This document shows, in pieces, positions 20,682-30,748 of a stretch of 64,000 nucleotides of DNA. Made by a program: the position numbers and the translations under genes. Under the pieces are notes generated by a model, which saw only the letters and a list, made by a program, of their open reading frames with translations, was not told where the DNA came from and searched no databases. The stretch's first letter is position 1. Every line of letters starts with the position of its first letter. Origin of the DNA: Isoetes taiwanensis (Eukaryota; Streptophyta; Lycopodiopsida; Isoetales; Isoetaceae). The stretch spans positions 18,991,600-19,055,599 of the forward strand of contig JAJEKV010000013.1 in assembly GCA_021234155.1 (NCBI GenBank), written 5' to 3'.

Positions 20682-21562
20682 GTGAGCAAAGACCAAGAGA
20701 TTCATCTCTAGAGGTTTTGCATCTTGTGCATTACCAAGAATGCAAAGATTTGTTGGGTCGAAGGTGGTGTTTTGAGGTCATTCAAAGTTACACTACCTAC
20801 ATCGAAATCTGTTTACTTGATGACGAGCAACATGTATATGGTATCTTGCAAAAAATTGATGAAGTTCCTGGGGAAGATGGAAATCCGATGCTTGTAGCCA
20901 TTACTGAGGATGTTAATGATGCAAGTATTAAAGGGTTTGTTGTCTCCTTCAAGAATTTTGACGTCTCTTGTATGACAAAATCTGATGATGTGAATATAAG
21001 TTGTAGGCGATATGGATTGAAATTGCCAGACTACACAAATGCTGAAAGGGCTGGAATTTGTAGCGTTGCAGATATCGTAGATTCTTTGACCATGGTCTGC
21101 ACAAGACTGTGAAAGGAAGAAACGGGATCCAAAATTTATGCAAAATTCAATAAAAAAATTCCTCTAGGTCTTATAAGTTGTGAAGATCTTGTGAAGAAAA
21201 GAAAAAGTACGAAGAAGGGTACAAAAGATGAGAACAAAAATGATGGGGAAAAAACAGATAAGGATGGTGGTGGTAGCACCGAATCTTCTGAACAGATGGC
21301 AGATAAGAATAAACAGATTCTTGTTTATCAAAAAGAATCTTCTGAACAGATGGCATATAAGAATAAACAGGTTGTTGTTTATCAAAAAGAATGTGCTTCT
21401 ATGGTATCAAAAAAGTCAGTGAAGAGGAGAACTATTAATGAACTAGATAGGGAAGTGTTAAAAGCCTATCCAAAAAGAGAAAGGGAAAGAAATATGTACC
21501 AACGGAGGAAGCTTTATCCGAGTTTCAAAAATACTATGTTTTTTGTTTTACCAATCCTTTGA
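20682..21562 (+). pseudogene. Unrecognised gene, 5' exon (transposon ORF A)
   Basis: Begins after a 3' splice-like AATTAATATAG at 20,681. The frame reads EQRPRDSSLEVLHLVHYQEC, then RRWCFEVIQSYTTYIEICLL, then FVVSFKNFDVSC, to a single TGA (21,110-21,112), and continues in the same frame through a Lys-rich linker. The linker contains a tandem peptide duplication (SSEQMADKNKQILVYQKE and SSEQMAYKNKQVVVYQKE). Near 21,480 the frame shifts by one base into KKYVPTEEALSEFQKYYVF, which joins the next ORF. Composition suggests a basic, partly disordered nuclear protein. I recognise no domain here. The upstream start exon was not found. Confidence 0.5.
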
Positions 21563-22130
21563 TGATACGGGTTGAGAATTGTATAGTCACGGATATTAAA
21601 AGCAAGCCAAAGTTTGCTCAGTGGGACTATAGGAAGTTAAATTGGAAGCATGTGGAATGGTTGGAAAAGCAAATGATGGAACATCCTTCTATACTTCCAG
21701 AAGCAGCTGACTTACTCTCAATTGATCCACTTAAGTCTCGTGAAATAAAAAATTTGAGTGAAGTGTATAATGATAATATTAAATTTGTTGTCATTGCGGG
21801 TCAGCACTTAATGATGGCGATGCAGATGCTTTCAAAAGAAAGTGATGAGTTTAAAGCAAAGTGGGAAATGCGTGCATACGAATTCTTTCACATGAAACTC
21901 CTACATTGAAATTGATGGAAATATCTGCACAAACTAACTTAAAAAATGAAAAAAATAGATTTGTATCTCCATTCCAAGACAAAGTAGAGCAAGCGAGGGC
22001 TCAATGGGAGATTATGGGTTGTCCTCCAAGGGCTGAACAAGGAAAGTCTACTCCGGAGGAATTTAAGGTTGTAATAAATTCTCTTGACTTCCAACACACG
22101 TTAGAAGTGATTCCTTGCGGTCTAATTTAT
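21559..22130 (+). pseudogene. ParB-like segment of the transposon gene
   Basis: Continuation of the gene in the adjacent frame. The order resembles a ParB/sulfiredoxin-type N-terminal domain: MIRVENCIVTDIKSKPKFAQ (strand plus Pro/Arg-like loop), HVEWLEKQMMEHPSIL (helix), FVVIAGQHLMMAMQML (the I.GxHR..A block), and, after a one-base shift at about 21,897, LMEISAQTNLKNEKNRF and FQDKVEQARAQWEIMG (the ENxxRxxLxPxExA-like helix). The catalytic/nucleotide-binding GERR is read as GQHL. The similarity is from memory of the family pattern and is unverified. ParB-like domains are rare in plant nuclear genes. The segment ends at 22,070 with a 5' splice-like GTTGTAATA, and the intron contains a palindrome copy. 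Confidence 0.45.
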
Positions 22131-22153
22131 TAAATATTTTATATTTTATTTCA

Positions 22154-22851
22154 GAATTACGAGGAAGTCGTGAAGCTCACTTTTGGCAAAAGCTCAGTAA
22201 ATGAGATGCACAATCTTATAACATCGGAAAGAAAAAACTTTGATAAGTGGATTACAGCTATGGAGATGTATAATGAATGTAAATTACCTGGGGAGCCTAA
22301 GCAAGGAAATTTGTATGCCATTATTTCGTTATATAATCCAACTGAAGCCCAATGAAATGGAAAAAACTTGCTTGGGTAAAAGGAACAAATGTCCTTAGCT
22401 TTCAAGAGTTTACATATAAGTTAAAGCATGACAAGATATTGAAGGAAGCTGTTGTTCAACACTTGAGGAAATACACGCGCCTTTCTAGTTTGACAATTCA
22501 AAGGATATTGAATGAAAGTCCGAGTATTCGTGCATCATGGAATGAGCTCAGAAGCTATTGTGAAAGTTGGTGTAAGGCCCAGCTAAATAGTCGCCAAGCA
22601 AACTCACAAATTCTAGTATGGGCAAGTTATCAATTGGAGAGTTTGTGGGATAAAGATCATAGGCATTCAAATTGGAGAAAGCATAATGTTGTCAAAGTGT
22701 ATGATGTGGGATTGAGGGCTAGTAAAATCAATGAAGTAAAAAATGTTGAAAGCAATAGGTCCATATGCTTAATTGTTACACATAGGACGGTGGTTGGCAA
22801 AAGGATAACTTCAAGATGTTATTGGATTCGATAGCAGATATCAATGCTGAG
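22154..22851 (+). pseudogene. Transposon gene, 3' exons
   Basis: After a 3' splice-like TTTATTTCAG at 22,153 the frame reads NYEEVVKLTFGKSSVNEMHN, NFDKWITAMEMYNECKLPGE and LYAIISLYNPTEAQ, then one base is lost at 22,354, restoring WKKLAWVKGTNVLSFQEF. It continues through HLRKYTRLSSLTIQRILNES and SWNELRSYCESWCKAQ to about 22,720, with a further shift to DGGWQKDNFKMLLDSIADIN and a 5' splice-like GAG|GTAATT at 22,851. The 3' end of the gene was not found, so more exons may be lost. Tryptophan-rich, no family recognised. Confidence 0.5.
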
Positions 22852-22918
22852 GTAATTGTCAATGCTTTTTTATTTGGAAATTTTATAATAGAATTACTTC
22901 AAGAATGTTCTTGGCTAT

Positions 22919-23267
22919 ACCTCCAACATATGTTGGAAGCTAAATATAGGTTTGTATGCATTGGATCGTGCTAGTGCCTCCCATCTACTGCAACTTCCAA
23001 TGCACGTTGAAAGTCTACCAAACATGACTCCTGTGCTCTTCAACTTTAGCATTGCTTCATTTGGCCACCTCTTATGTAGTGTATCTTCCAACTTCCAACA
23101 CGTGTTAGAAGCTTAATAATGCTAGTAACTCCCATGAGTTTAACCTCTAACACATTGGTTAGAAACTTCCATATAGAGTAACTTCTAACATACATACATA
23201 TCATAGGCACGTAGGACCTTCTTTTTCAAACTTTCTTCTTAAGTAACTTCCAACACGTGTTGAAAGT
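22919..23267. repeat. Right array of 22-bp palindromes
   Basis: Copies at 22,919-22,940; 22,993-23,014; 23,091-23,112; 23,246-23,267, plus degenerate copies at about 23,141 and 23,182. The last is followed by TTAAACTTTTTGTATTTTAT, as in the left array. Confidence 0.85.
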
Positions 23268-23274
23268 TAAACTT

Positions 23275-24840
23275 TTTGTATTTTATATGTTTGTGTATTC
23301 TCAAAGGATTCTAGCTCGTCTTTCATGACTTGAAGCCATTTGTCCTTATCATCACAGATAAGTGCTTCTTCTACTGTGTTTGGCAGCACACTATCTTCCA
23401 TGATTGCCATAATCTGTTCATAATGTATACCTAATTGTTCAACCCTCTTGCTTCTGCCCATTTCATTTCTGCCGTAATCTTGTGTATTGAGTTTCAACTC
23501 AACTAATCTTTCTGCCTGTGTCTTTCTTTTCTTCCCATCTGTCTCATCGTGGTCTACTGGAAGGAGTTTGTATCTGTACCTTCTCTGTCATCTTTATCTC
23601 CAGCTGTACTACCATCTTCAACTGTATTTTGTCTGTCACAGTCATCATCTAGATCTACTTGAAAATGTACCTTTTTGATATTTTTAGTGTCTCTAATTTG
23701 GAGACCCTTTTTTGGATATCTGTCTTTATACAGAACACCTTCATAAAAAACTACATCTCTGCTTATGCCTATTTCTCTAGTTTCTAAGATATAAATTCTG
23801 TAGCCCTTTGATTCAGTATCATATCCAACTAGGAATCCAATGACTGCTTTATCATCCAACTTTCTCCTGATCTCAGAAGGCACATGACTATATGCTAAGC
23901 AACTATACGTTTTAAGCACTTGATAGTTTGGCTTTTCGTTTGAATTTGACCAGAGGTTAGATGGCACGTTACCTTGTAATGAGGTTGAAGGTAGTATATT
24001 TTGGATGAGTACAACAGTTTTTAATGCTTCTTCTCAGAGATTATTTGGCAGGCCACTATGCTTTATCATCGTTCTCATTGCATCCATGATTGTCCGATTC
24101 TTTCTTTCGGCAACGCCATTCTGCTGCGGGCTATACCTGCACATTAATTGTCTTTTGACAAATACTCTCCTCCACGGTCATACCTTATACATTTTACTTT
24201 TTTTCCTGTTTGTCTTTTCTCCTGTGCCACAAAGTGCTTAAAAGCTAAAATAGCTTGGGATTTTCTTGAAAGGCAGTAATAGAAACATCTCCTGCTATAA
24301 TCATCGATAAAAGAGATAAAATATCTCTTGTTAGTTCTGCGTCTAACGTTCAATGGACCACACAAATCAGTGTGGATTAATTCAAGCACTTCTTTGGCTC
24401 TGTGCTTTGCTTTTGCAAATGGCAGCCTATTGATCTTGCCAAGCATGCACTCTTCACAGACTGGTTTTTCCTTTTCTAGATCATTACATTCAATCCAGCC
24501 CTTGTTTGCCATAAACTTTATATTGTTATGGTTTGTATGGCCCAATCTAGTACGCCACAGTTCCATGTCATGTAAATTTATAGAATTTATGCTTGGACAG
24601 TTTCTGCCTTTTATTTGAGACAAATTTCCACATCTATGTGCCAAGAATTTCAATTCATTTCCATGAAAGATCTTACATGCTTTTGAGTCAAATATGACTT
24701 TATACTCTAAATCTACTAACTGACTAACGGAAACCAGATTTTTAATGATGCTTGGTACATATAAGACATTCTCAATATCAATGATGTTCCCTTGCAAGTC
24801 TGTGAGCTGCAGCAAACCACTCCCTTCTATTGACTGCAAC
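23275..24840 (-). pseudogene. Ty1/copia integrase and RT start, minus strand
   Basis: Integrase of a Copia element. LWRTRLGHTNHNNIKF and CEECMLGKINRLPF form the HHCC zinc domain, HTDLCGPLNVRR holds the first catalytic Asp (D in TDLCGP), FIDDYSRRCFYYCL and IRYDRGGEYLSKDN follow, and the block with catalytic Glu, QQNGVAERKNRTIMDAMRTM, is read after one frame change near 24,140. Then come VPSEIRRKLDDKAVIGFLVG, GYDTESKGYRIYI and YEGVLYKDRY, and the start of RT as WLQVMKDELESFENTQTY. The sequence then ends at the right palindrome array. RT and RNase H are missing on this side. The plus-strand RNase H at 19.1 kb may be from another copy. Confidence 0.9.
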
Positions 24841-24854
24841 TGGCCATTTCCTAC

Positions 24855-25187
24855 TTAGACATTCTTTGAGCTAATTGCCTTGACATTTCTGAGCAGATCA
24901 GTAGATTGTACTACTGGTCTCTCAGCTCCACTATCAACTACAAATGTTTCACAATTTGTGTTAGCTCCATCATTTTTGTCAATAACAGCAAATACGCAAC
25001 TTACCTCATCTTCATTCTCAGCTTCTTTACCTTCTTGATCATTTTCTTGAGTAAGGTTGATCCCAACCTTCTTCCTCCTCGGCCTCTGCTTGCAGAATTT
25101 CTTCCTCCTTGAGTTTCTCTTTGTTTTCCTCTTCCCCTGCCATAAGCCTTTGGCGAAGAACATTTGGCTGCTATATGCCCTTTGCAC
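24855..25187 (-). pseudogene. Copia protease segment, minus strand
   Basis: Between gag and integrase in the same orientation. ETFVVDSGAERPVVQSTDLL carries DSGA, the Copia protease active-site triad. A frame change separates it from gag near 25,050. A stop at about 24,855 (TAG) separates it from the integrase frame. Confidence 0.8.
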
Positions 25188-25999
25188 CCCCAGTTAAAGC
25201 AATTTATGTCATTGTTCTTAAGCTTTGGGCATTCATTTTTGAAATGCCCTTGTTCGTGATAGTAATAGCAAGATCCTTTTCCTTTCTTTCCTGCATACAA
25301 TATTTTTTTGGCTTCATCCCCTTGCTTAATCTTTTTCTGTTCATATTCACTCCTTAAGACATTTTCTGCATCTTCTCGTGTTTTGCTCATGTTCCTAATG
25401 GACAAGGATAATTGATCATTATCTATTATAGCCCTAGAAATTTGAAGCACTTGGCTTCTTTCAGAGACGATTACCCCAGCTCCAGACAGATCAGCTATGA
25501 TATTATCAAAATTGTTAAAGAATTCGAACACATCGCCATCCTCCTGCAATTTAAGACCTCTAAGTTCTTTTCCCAGAAGATCAATTTGGGAAGATGTTTT
25601 TTCTTCATAGTGCTTAAGCAAGAAATACCACATCTGTCTTGGTGTTTTGTCTTTAAGCTTAAGCCTGATTGTTGGACTCACCTTGCACGAGATAATTTCT
25701 TCAGCTTCTTTAACTCTTGCATATTCAGTTCTCCCTGCACCAATGCTTAGAGTTGTTCTTGTTGCATTTGCTTCACCTGTGACATCATTTTCATTAGTAG
25801 CAATATTAACTGAACTTTCAGACCTGTGCATTGCATTCAAGTCTGCATGACTGACTTCAACACCCTCTAGATCAACGAGATCCCAGAGTTCCTCAACCTC
25901 CAGTATATGTTTGATGGAGTCTTTCCATACTTGAAAGCCTGCTCCACCCTTGAAGACTTCAACACTGCTTAAGAGACTGGCACCAAATCGACTAGACAT
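25001..25999 (-). CDS. Copia gag, minus strand
   Basis: Open frame. The natural start is MSSRFGASLLSSVEVFKG at 25,999. Codons upstream belong to the CACTA terminus inserted at 26,022/26,023. It has the UBN2/gag core (FQVWKDSIKHILEVEELWDL, MWYFLLKHYEEKTSSQIDLL, LQEDGDVFEFFNNFDNIIAD). Two zinc-knuckle relics follow: CYYYHEQGHFKNEC, with the second Cys changed to Tyr, and CFNWGCKGHIAAKC. The C-terminus is Arg/Gly-rich. Well conserved compared with neighbouring relics, apart from the CACTA insertion in its leader. Confidence 0.9.
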   Translation of the reverse strand: MSSRFGASLLSSVEVFKGGAGFQVWKDSIKHILEVEELWDLVDLEGVEVSHADLNAMHRSESSVNIATNENDVTGEANATRTTLSIGAGRTEYARVKEAEEIISCKVSPTIRLKLKDKTPRQMWYFLLKHYEEKTSSQIDLLGKELRGLKLQEDGDVFEFFNNFDNIIADLSGAGVIVSERSQVLQISRAIIDNDQLSLSIRNMSKTREDAENVLRSEYEQKKIKQGDEAKKILYAGKKGKGSCYYYHEQGHFKNECPKLKNNDINCFNWGCKGHIAAKCSSPKAYGRGRGKQRETQGGRNSASRGRGGRRLGSTLLKKMIKKVKKLRMKMR

Positions 26000-26019
26000 A
26001 TTAAATGATAAATGTGTCC

Positions 26020-26022
26020 TGC
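26020..26022. repeat. CACTA target duplication TGC (left)
   Basis: Immediately left of the CACTA terminus; the partner is at 30,779-30,781. Confidence 0.85.
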
Positions 26023-26052
26023 CACTACAAGAGAAGGGGTCAATTAGTGTCA
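26023..26052 (+). repeat. CACTA left terminal inverted repeat
   Basis: Thirty bases identical to the reverse complement of 30,749-30,778. It begins with the diagnostic CACTA pentamer. Confidence 0.92.
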
Positions 26053-26099
26053 CTTTTTGTGTCAATTTTTGGCCTAGAAGTGCTGATCAAATTTTCTTA

Positions 26100-26460
26100 A
26101 AAACTGACATTATGGGTGACGCATACTGGTGACACAAATGTAGCAATGATAACGTCATATATATTGTCGGTACCTTCGTCATCTATAGTAGCAGTCCCTG
26201 CGCCAGATGTAGCGTCATTGGTAGTGCCACCTATAAAGTCAATTATAATACCACATTTAATGTCACAATTAATGGCAATCATAAAGTCGTCTATCAAGTC
26301 AGGTATAGCATCATCTACTATAACATATATAACGTCACATATAAGGTCATTAATAAGGTCATTTATGACGTTACTTTTAATGTCACCGATAACACCATTC
26401 ATAATGTTAAGAGTAACTTATAACACCACTCGTAATGATAGGAGATTTGTCACTAATTAA
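26100..26460 (+). repeat. CACTA left subterminal repeats
   Basis: About ten short motifs built on TGTCA/GTCAT/GTCAC in both orientations within 360 bp, such as AAGTCAATTATAATACCACA and TAATGTCACAATTAATGGCA. These are the usual transposase binding clusters. The same motif density appears on the right side. Confidence 0.6.
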
Positions 26461-27228
26461 ACCATACATTGTGTCAATTTAACATGGACACCATCTGTTT
26501 TGTCGTTGTCAATGTCATATTTTGATCATTATTGTTGTCGTTAATGAATGCAATGCTTAGAAACTTGTATTTCCTAGTGAATTCATATGTTTTTAAAGAC
26601 ATTCAATAGTGGCATCGGCAAAATGATATCATTAGCTACCCATGCAAAGGAAAATTACATTACATTGAAAATGTATCTTTACATAGTTTATCAACATTCA
26701 CACAAAAAATATACCTTCGAAGTTTTTCAATGTTTTCTTCCTGTAATAGGAACATTTTCAGTGATGCATCTCATGTAAATGCATCTTCATCGTGACTTTC
26801 TACTTTGTTTGCAGTCATCATTGTTAATCCATAAGCAGCCAATCAAGCCCATCCTTGCATAAGCAAACAATTTGAAAAAAGGCACCTAGAACTAGAGACG
26901 TATCATATTCTTCACCATCCTCTACAAGGTCATCTTCCACGGTATGCATCTGCCCCCGCATCCGGATAGGGAGAAGGAGATTGGGGCGGTTCGAGAGACT
27001 TAAAACAAAGCATTAGCGGCTATATATGAGGTGGTGACCAACCAAAGAGTCCCCTGTTCAACATGGTATGTCTAAAATCACAAGCCTCTATAAGAAGCTC
27101 TCTTCGCCTTAAGTATCGTGGAGCCCAAACTTACTATTTCACTGAAAAACATTGCACATATTTTAGAATTGCACTAAAAATATTCCACCTGCAGATATGA
27201 TATTCTCGCCATTGGCTGCGCCTCATTG

Positions 27229-27388
27229 TAACAACGTAAACTTCCCATTGCCGACAATCCATTTCATCTTAACCTTAAGGATGGAGTAAAGGGTCTATTT
27301 CCGCAAACCGATCCACAAAATTTTGAGCAATTTTATCCCGGTGTCTTCTCGTTAGCTACCTTCTTTAGGTTGCTTGTGGAATCACCAT
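27229..27388 (+). other. Coding-like segment inside CACTA
   Basis: An unbroken frame reads RKLPIADNPFHLNLKDGV, KGLFPQTDPQNFEQFYPG, VFSLATFFRLLVESP. It has coding-like amino acid composition and stops after about 50 codons. It could be a captured host exon or part of a lost transposase. No family recognised. Confidence 0.25.
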
Positions 27389-28604
27389 AACAATCTACAA
27401 GCTTAGCATATTAGCTTAAGAATAAAACCAAAATGCAAACTACCTGACATTGTTCGGGTGGCTATGAAGGACTACGGACATACAAGAAAAATGTGACCTA
27501 TCTGGCTGCGATTTCCTTTTCCATTTCCGTGTGAAAGGATAAGCCCAAATTTCTGTTTACAAAACCCATCAAACCAAAACTAATTGCAAGTATCTTTGCT
27601 CTATCGAAGATTCTTAAGCCGTAAACGGATCACGTGATATCGAAATAAGTAAAATGTGGATAGTAGATGCAAATTTCCAAAGCAAAAATGGGAGGCGGGA
27701 TATGGAAACAAGCCAATGAACCAAAAATCAATGCGAAAAAAATATAGTCTAGCTACCTAAGAAAGGATTTGTTTCAACATTCCGCTTGGATCTGCCAGTA
27801 GAAAGAGGAACCGACATAATGAACAATATCTAGACCGTAGACAATATAGCAATGAAGCAGCTGCTCATATGCTTTTGCATCAGTAGACTAAAAGTGATGA
27901 TGGATTCAGTAACTTACCTTGGGATTACTAGCATGATATGTCTCCATCCAAGAATTTCTCCACTTTATCAAATCTGCATTAGTAGAACGACACAGAATAG
28001 AGACCTACTAAATTTTGGATGCAAATTTAGTGGTATCTACCTTTCTTTCTTATTTTGACTGGCCAGCGTAATAAGAATGGAAACATTAGAAGTAAAACAG
28101 ACTTACATATGCTTGTTGATTTGATTGAAGGAAGCCAACTATAGCTAGCCTCCAGATTTTCCTCTAAAACTGCCTTCATTTTCAAGATTTAAAGACTTGC
28201 CTTTGTCTATCTCTGTTTCTTGCCATACCTGCCTCTTGCCATACCTACATGTTCTAAACAAAGAGTCAAGATGAGAAGAAAATAATGATTATGTTTTGAT
28301 CTTTTGCTAAATCTGCTATTTCATTCCCACGCCATTATGTGCCTCGCCTTATAAAGCATGTTCTTACCATGATCCAGTTTCGAAAGGAGCCAACCCACCT
28401 ATGATCGGTGTTTAATCCCCTGCAAAGAAAAATCGAACTTTCTCGATTAAGGTGATACACACCGCCATAGCCCATGAAGACGCCGCCCTAGAAATCCGAA
28501 ACCCTAAATCGGCACATAGAGGCACGTTGAATGGAAATATAGGGTCAAAAACATATTGAAAAGATACATATGGATATATATTACTCTCGAAGCTCAAAAC
28601 ATCT

Positions 28605-29000
28605 AATTTGGCAAGGTCTTTGATTTGTTGCTGCAAGGGCTAGGGTACAAATAAGTAATTATGCAATATTTATTCCAGGTTTCAATAAATATAGACGAAT
28701 ACAATTGGTTTGTTAGGAAGCTGTTTCTCAGGTATCTGATTGGTGCCCAGATTTGAGGATGGGCAGGTGGGTGGCTTGGTAGTTTGGCAAGGTCTTTGAT
28801 TTGTTGCTGCAAGGGCTAGGGTTCAAATTCGTAATTATGCAATATTTATTCCAGGTTTCAATAAATATAGACGAATAATTTTTTATGCTATTTATTTGCC
28901 CATGTAATCATTGTTATTGTTACGAAAATCCGTAATCATGCAATTTTTATTCCAGGTTTCAATAAATATAGACCGAATACAATCGGTTTGTTAGGAAGTC
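28605..29000 (+). repeat. Tandem tRNA-like repeat family inside CACTA
   Basis: Units begin GGCAAGGTCTTTGATTTGTT, continue through GGGCTAGGG(T/A)(A/T)CAAAT and then ATGCAATATTTATTCCAGGT to TCAATAAATATAGACGAATA. Copies start at about 28,610 and 28,787, a headless copy at about 28,930, and a fourth near 29,768. The second has a good box B, GGGTTCAAATTC, about 38 bp from TTGGCAAGGTC. This suggests a tRNA-derived SINE amplified inside the CACTA element. Confidence 0.5.
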
Positions 29001-29568
29001 GCTTCTCGTGTATCCCATTGGTGCGGTTTGAGGATGGGCGAATGGGTGTACCATGGCATGACGGGCTGATGGGTGTCACGATGGCGGGATCTGTTTATAC
29101 TATGGCGGGACATGCAATAGCTATGGTTCCTTGAAACCATAAGTTGGATGGATGCCCGGCCTGTGTGAAGCTGGGAGCTTGGTTTTCAATTGTTTTGTCT
29201 CTACCATGGTTTTGAAAGTGACCTTAGAAAGTGGCAAATAATTTTTTGGCTAAAAAGATGTTAGCCGTTGATTTGGTATGATGCTCGGGATATCTTTGAA
29301 GATCAATGGTTCATATTCAGGTCCTAAAACAAAACCCATAAACACCGAAAAAAAAAATAAATCAACAACTTTTATCTCTATTTTGCTTCAATAAAAGTTC
29401 ATATAATACTCTAAATCTAAGCTTCCTCTCTTCTATTGCTAGGTTTTATGTTTTCTAGAGCCAACTCAGTGATGGCACTAGATTTGTTGCTTTCGCCATA
29501 GTCGTCGAGAGGAACCATTATGTGGCAACAAGGTATTGAACGCAATTTGACTAACTATTTATTACGTG

Positions 29569-29672
29569 AGGAAAAGTTCCCTGTCTCGAAATATTCCCTC
29601 GGGCCGCTTGGGTGCTGCCTCATCTGGCAGCGCCGCCTTAGGAAATTCCATTCCTCAACTGGAACTTTCCCT
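29569..29672 (+). repeat. Imperfect foldback inside CACTA
   Basis: Outer arms AGGAAAAGTTCC (29,569-29,580) and GGAACTTTCCCT (29,661-29,672) pair with one mismatch. The inner hairpin GGTGCTGCC/GGCAGCGCC (29,611-29,634) has a 6-nt loop. About 104 nt in all. It could be a miRNA- or siRNA-type foldback or a solo piece of an inverted-repeat element. Confidence 0.4.
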
Positions 29673-29676
29673 AGTA

Positions 29677-29985
29677 CGTTATCTTATATATTTCCCAACT
29701 ATGTGAAGTGGTTACTAAAGAAGAGATAATATATTATTGGAGACCAAGATACATTTGTTTGGCATTTTGGCAAGGGCTTTGATTTGTTGCTATAAGGGCC
29801 GGGATTCAAATATGTAATTGTGCAATTTTTATTCCAGATTTCAAAAACTATAGATGAAATTTTTTTGATGCTATTTATTTGCCCATATAATGATTGTTAC
29901 GAAGATGTTATCTTATATATTCCCAACTATGTGAAGTGGTAAAGAAGAGATAATATATTATTGAGACCAAGATACATTTGTTTTG
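29677..29985 (+). repeat. Direct repeat pair in CACTA interior
   Basis: TTATCTTATATATTTCCCAA through ACCAAGATACATTTGTTT occurs at about 29,677-29,764 and again at about 29,907-29,985 with small deletions. A copy of the tRNA-like repeat lies between them. Confidence 0.6.
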
Positions 29986-30748
29986 CCAAGTGTTTGAAGG
30001 CCATGTTACGCTTTTAAGGTTATTTAAAGTTCAATTACTATGTTGAAGGTTTCAAAGTCAAGTATGAAGATCAAGAAACAATGGTCGGTATTTTGCTTTT
30101 TGCAATTTAATGAAGGCTAATGTTTGAATTCCTTCATGATTTGAAAGCATCAAAAGAAGTTGTACAAGTTTTCTCATGACTTTTTCTCAAGTTGTGGAGA
30201 GGGATAGAGTGCCATACTAAGCCCGAAGAGCTTAGGGCGCCAATCGACACGGATGTGATGATGGATTGACATAAAAGCTTGATAACAATCATGGAACATT
30301 ATATGACAATATTAGTGATATTAGTAGCAACAACTATTGTGGCATATACTATGGCCACACAAACGTTGACAAAATTTGTGACACTAAAGGTGCTACTACA
30401 CTTGATGCTAATAACACCACCTCTGATGTCACTAGTTGGAATTGACACTAATACTGATGCTACATGTGTAACAACAAGTAACGCTATAATTGTTGTTAAT
30501 AACACCACTTATAATGTCATTAGTGGCACTGCCATTAACACTGATGCTATATGTGTAACAACTAGTGACGCTATGATTGATGCTAATAGCAACATCTATA
30601 GTGTCACAACAAAATTACTGACACTCTTAGTGACAAAAATTGTGACTCTACTCCTGACATAAATTGTGTCACCTATAGCATCACCTATGCATAGATGTCA
30701 CCAATAATGTCATAATGTATATTTGCCAATGTTGTGGTGACATTTTGC

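Larger units (their letters stand above)
19700..23275 (+). mobile_element. Candidate novel DNA transposon with palindromic subterminal repeats
   Basis: A block of about 3.6 kb between two Copia fragments. Both flanks carry copies of a 22-bp palindrome, half-site ACTTCCAACAC followed by its reverse complement, with CACGTG at the centre. Seven near-complete copies lie on the left (19,869-20,517), one in an intron (22,087) and four on the right (22,919-23,267). Each sits in a longer unit that often continues TTAAACTT(C/T)TTGTA. Between the arrays lies a decayed, spliced gene (20,682-22,851). Subterminal arrays of one motif around a single gene are how transposase binding regions look in CACTA, Mutator and other elements. 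I found no terminal inverted repeat or target duplication, so the exact ends are uncertain. Confidence 0.55.

Noticed and set aside
19869-23267. CRISPR or bacterial operator array
   Set aside because: The palindromes are irregularly spaced, variable and flank a spliced gene. A transposon origin fits better.
26001-26065. N-terminal 22 residues of the minus-strand Copia gag ORF
   Set aside because: They read through the CACTA terminus and leader. The true start is the Met at 25,999.
26116-26460. 114-codon plus ORF in the CACTA subterminal region
   Set aside because: Periodic Ser/Ile-rich peptide produced by repeated TGTCA motifs, not a protein.
30279-30662. Thr/Val-rich 127-codon ORF at the right CACTA end
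   Set aside because: The same repeat artefact as at the left end.
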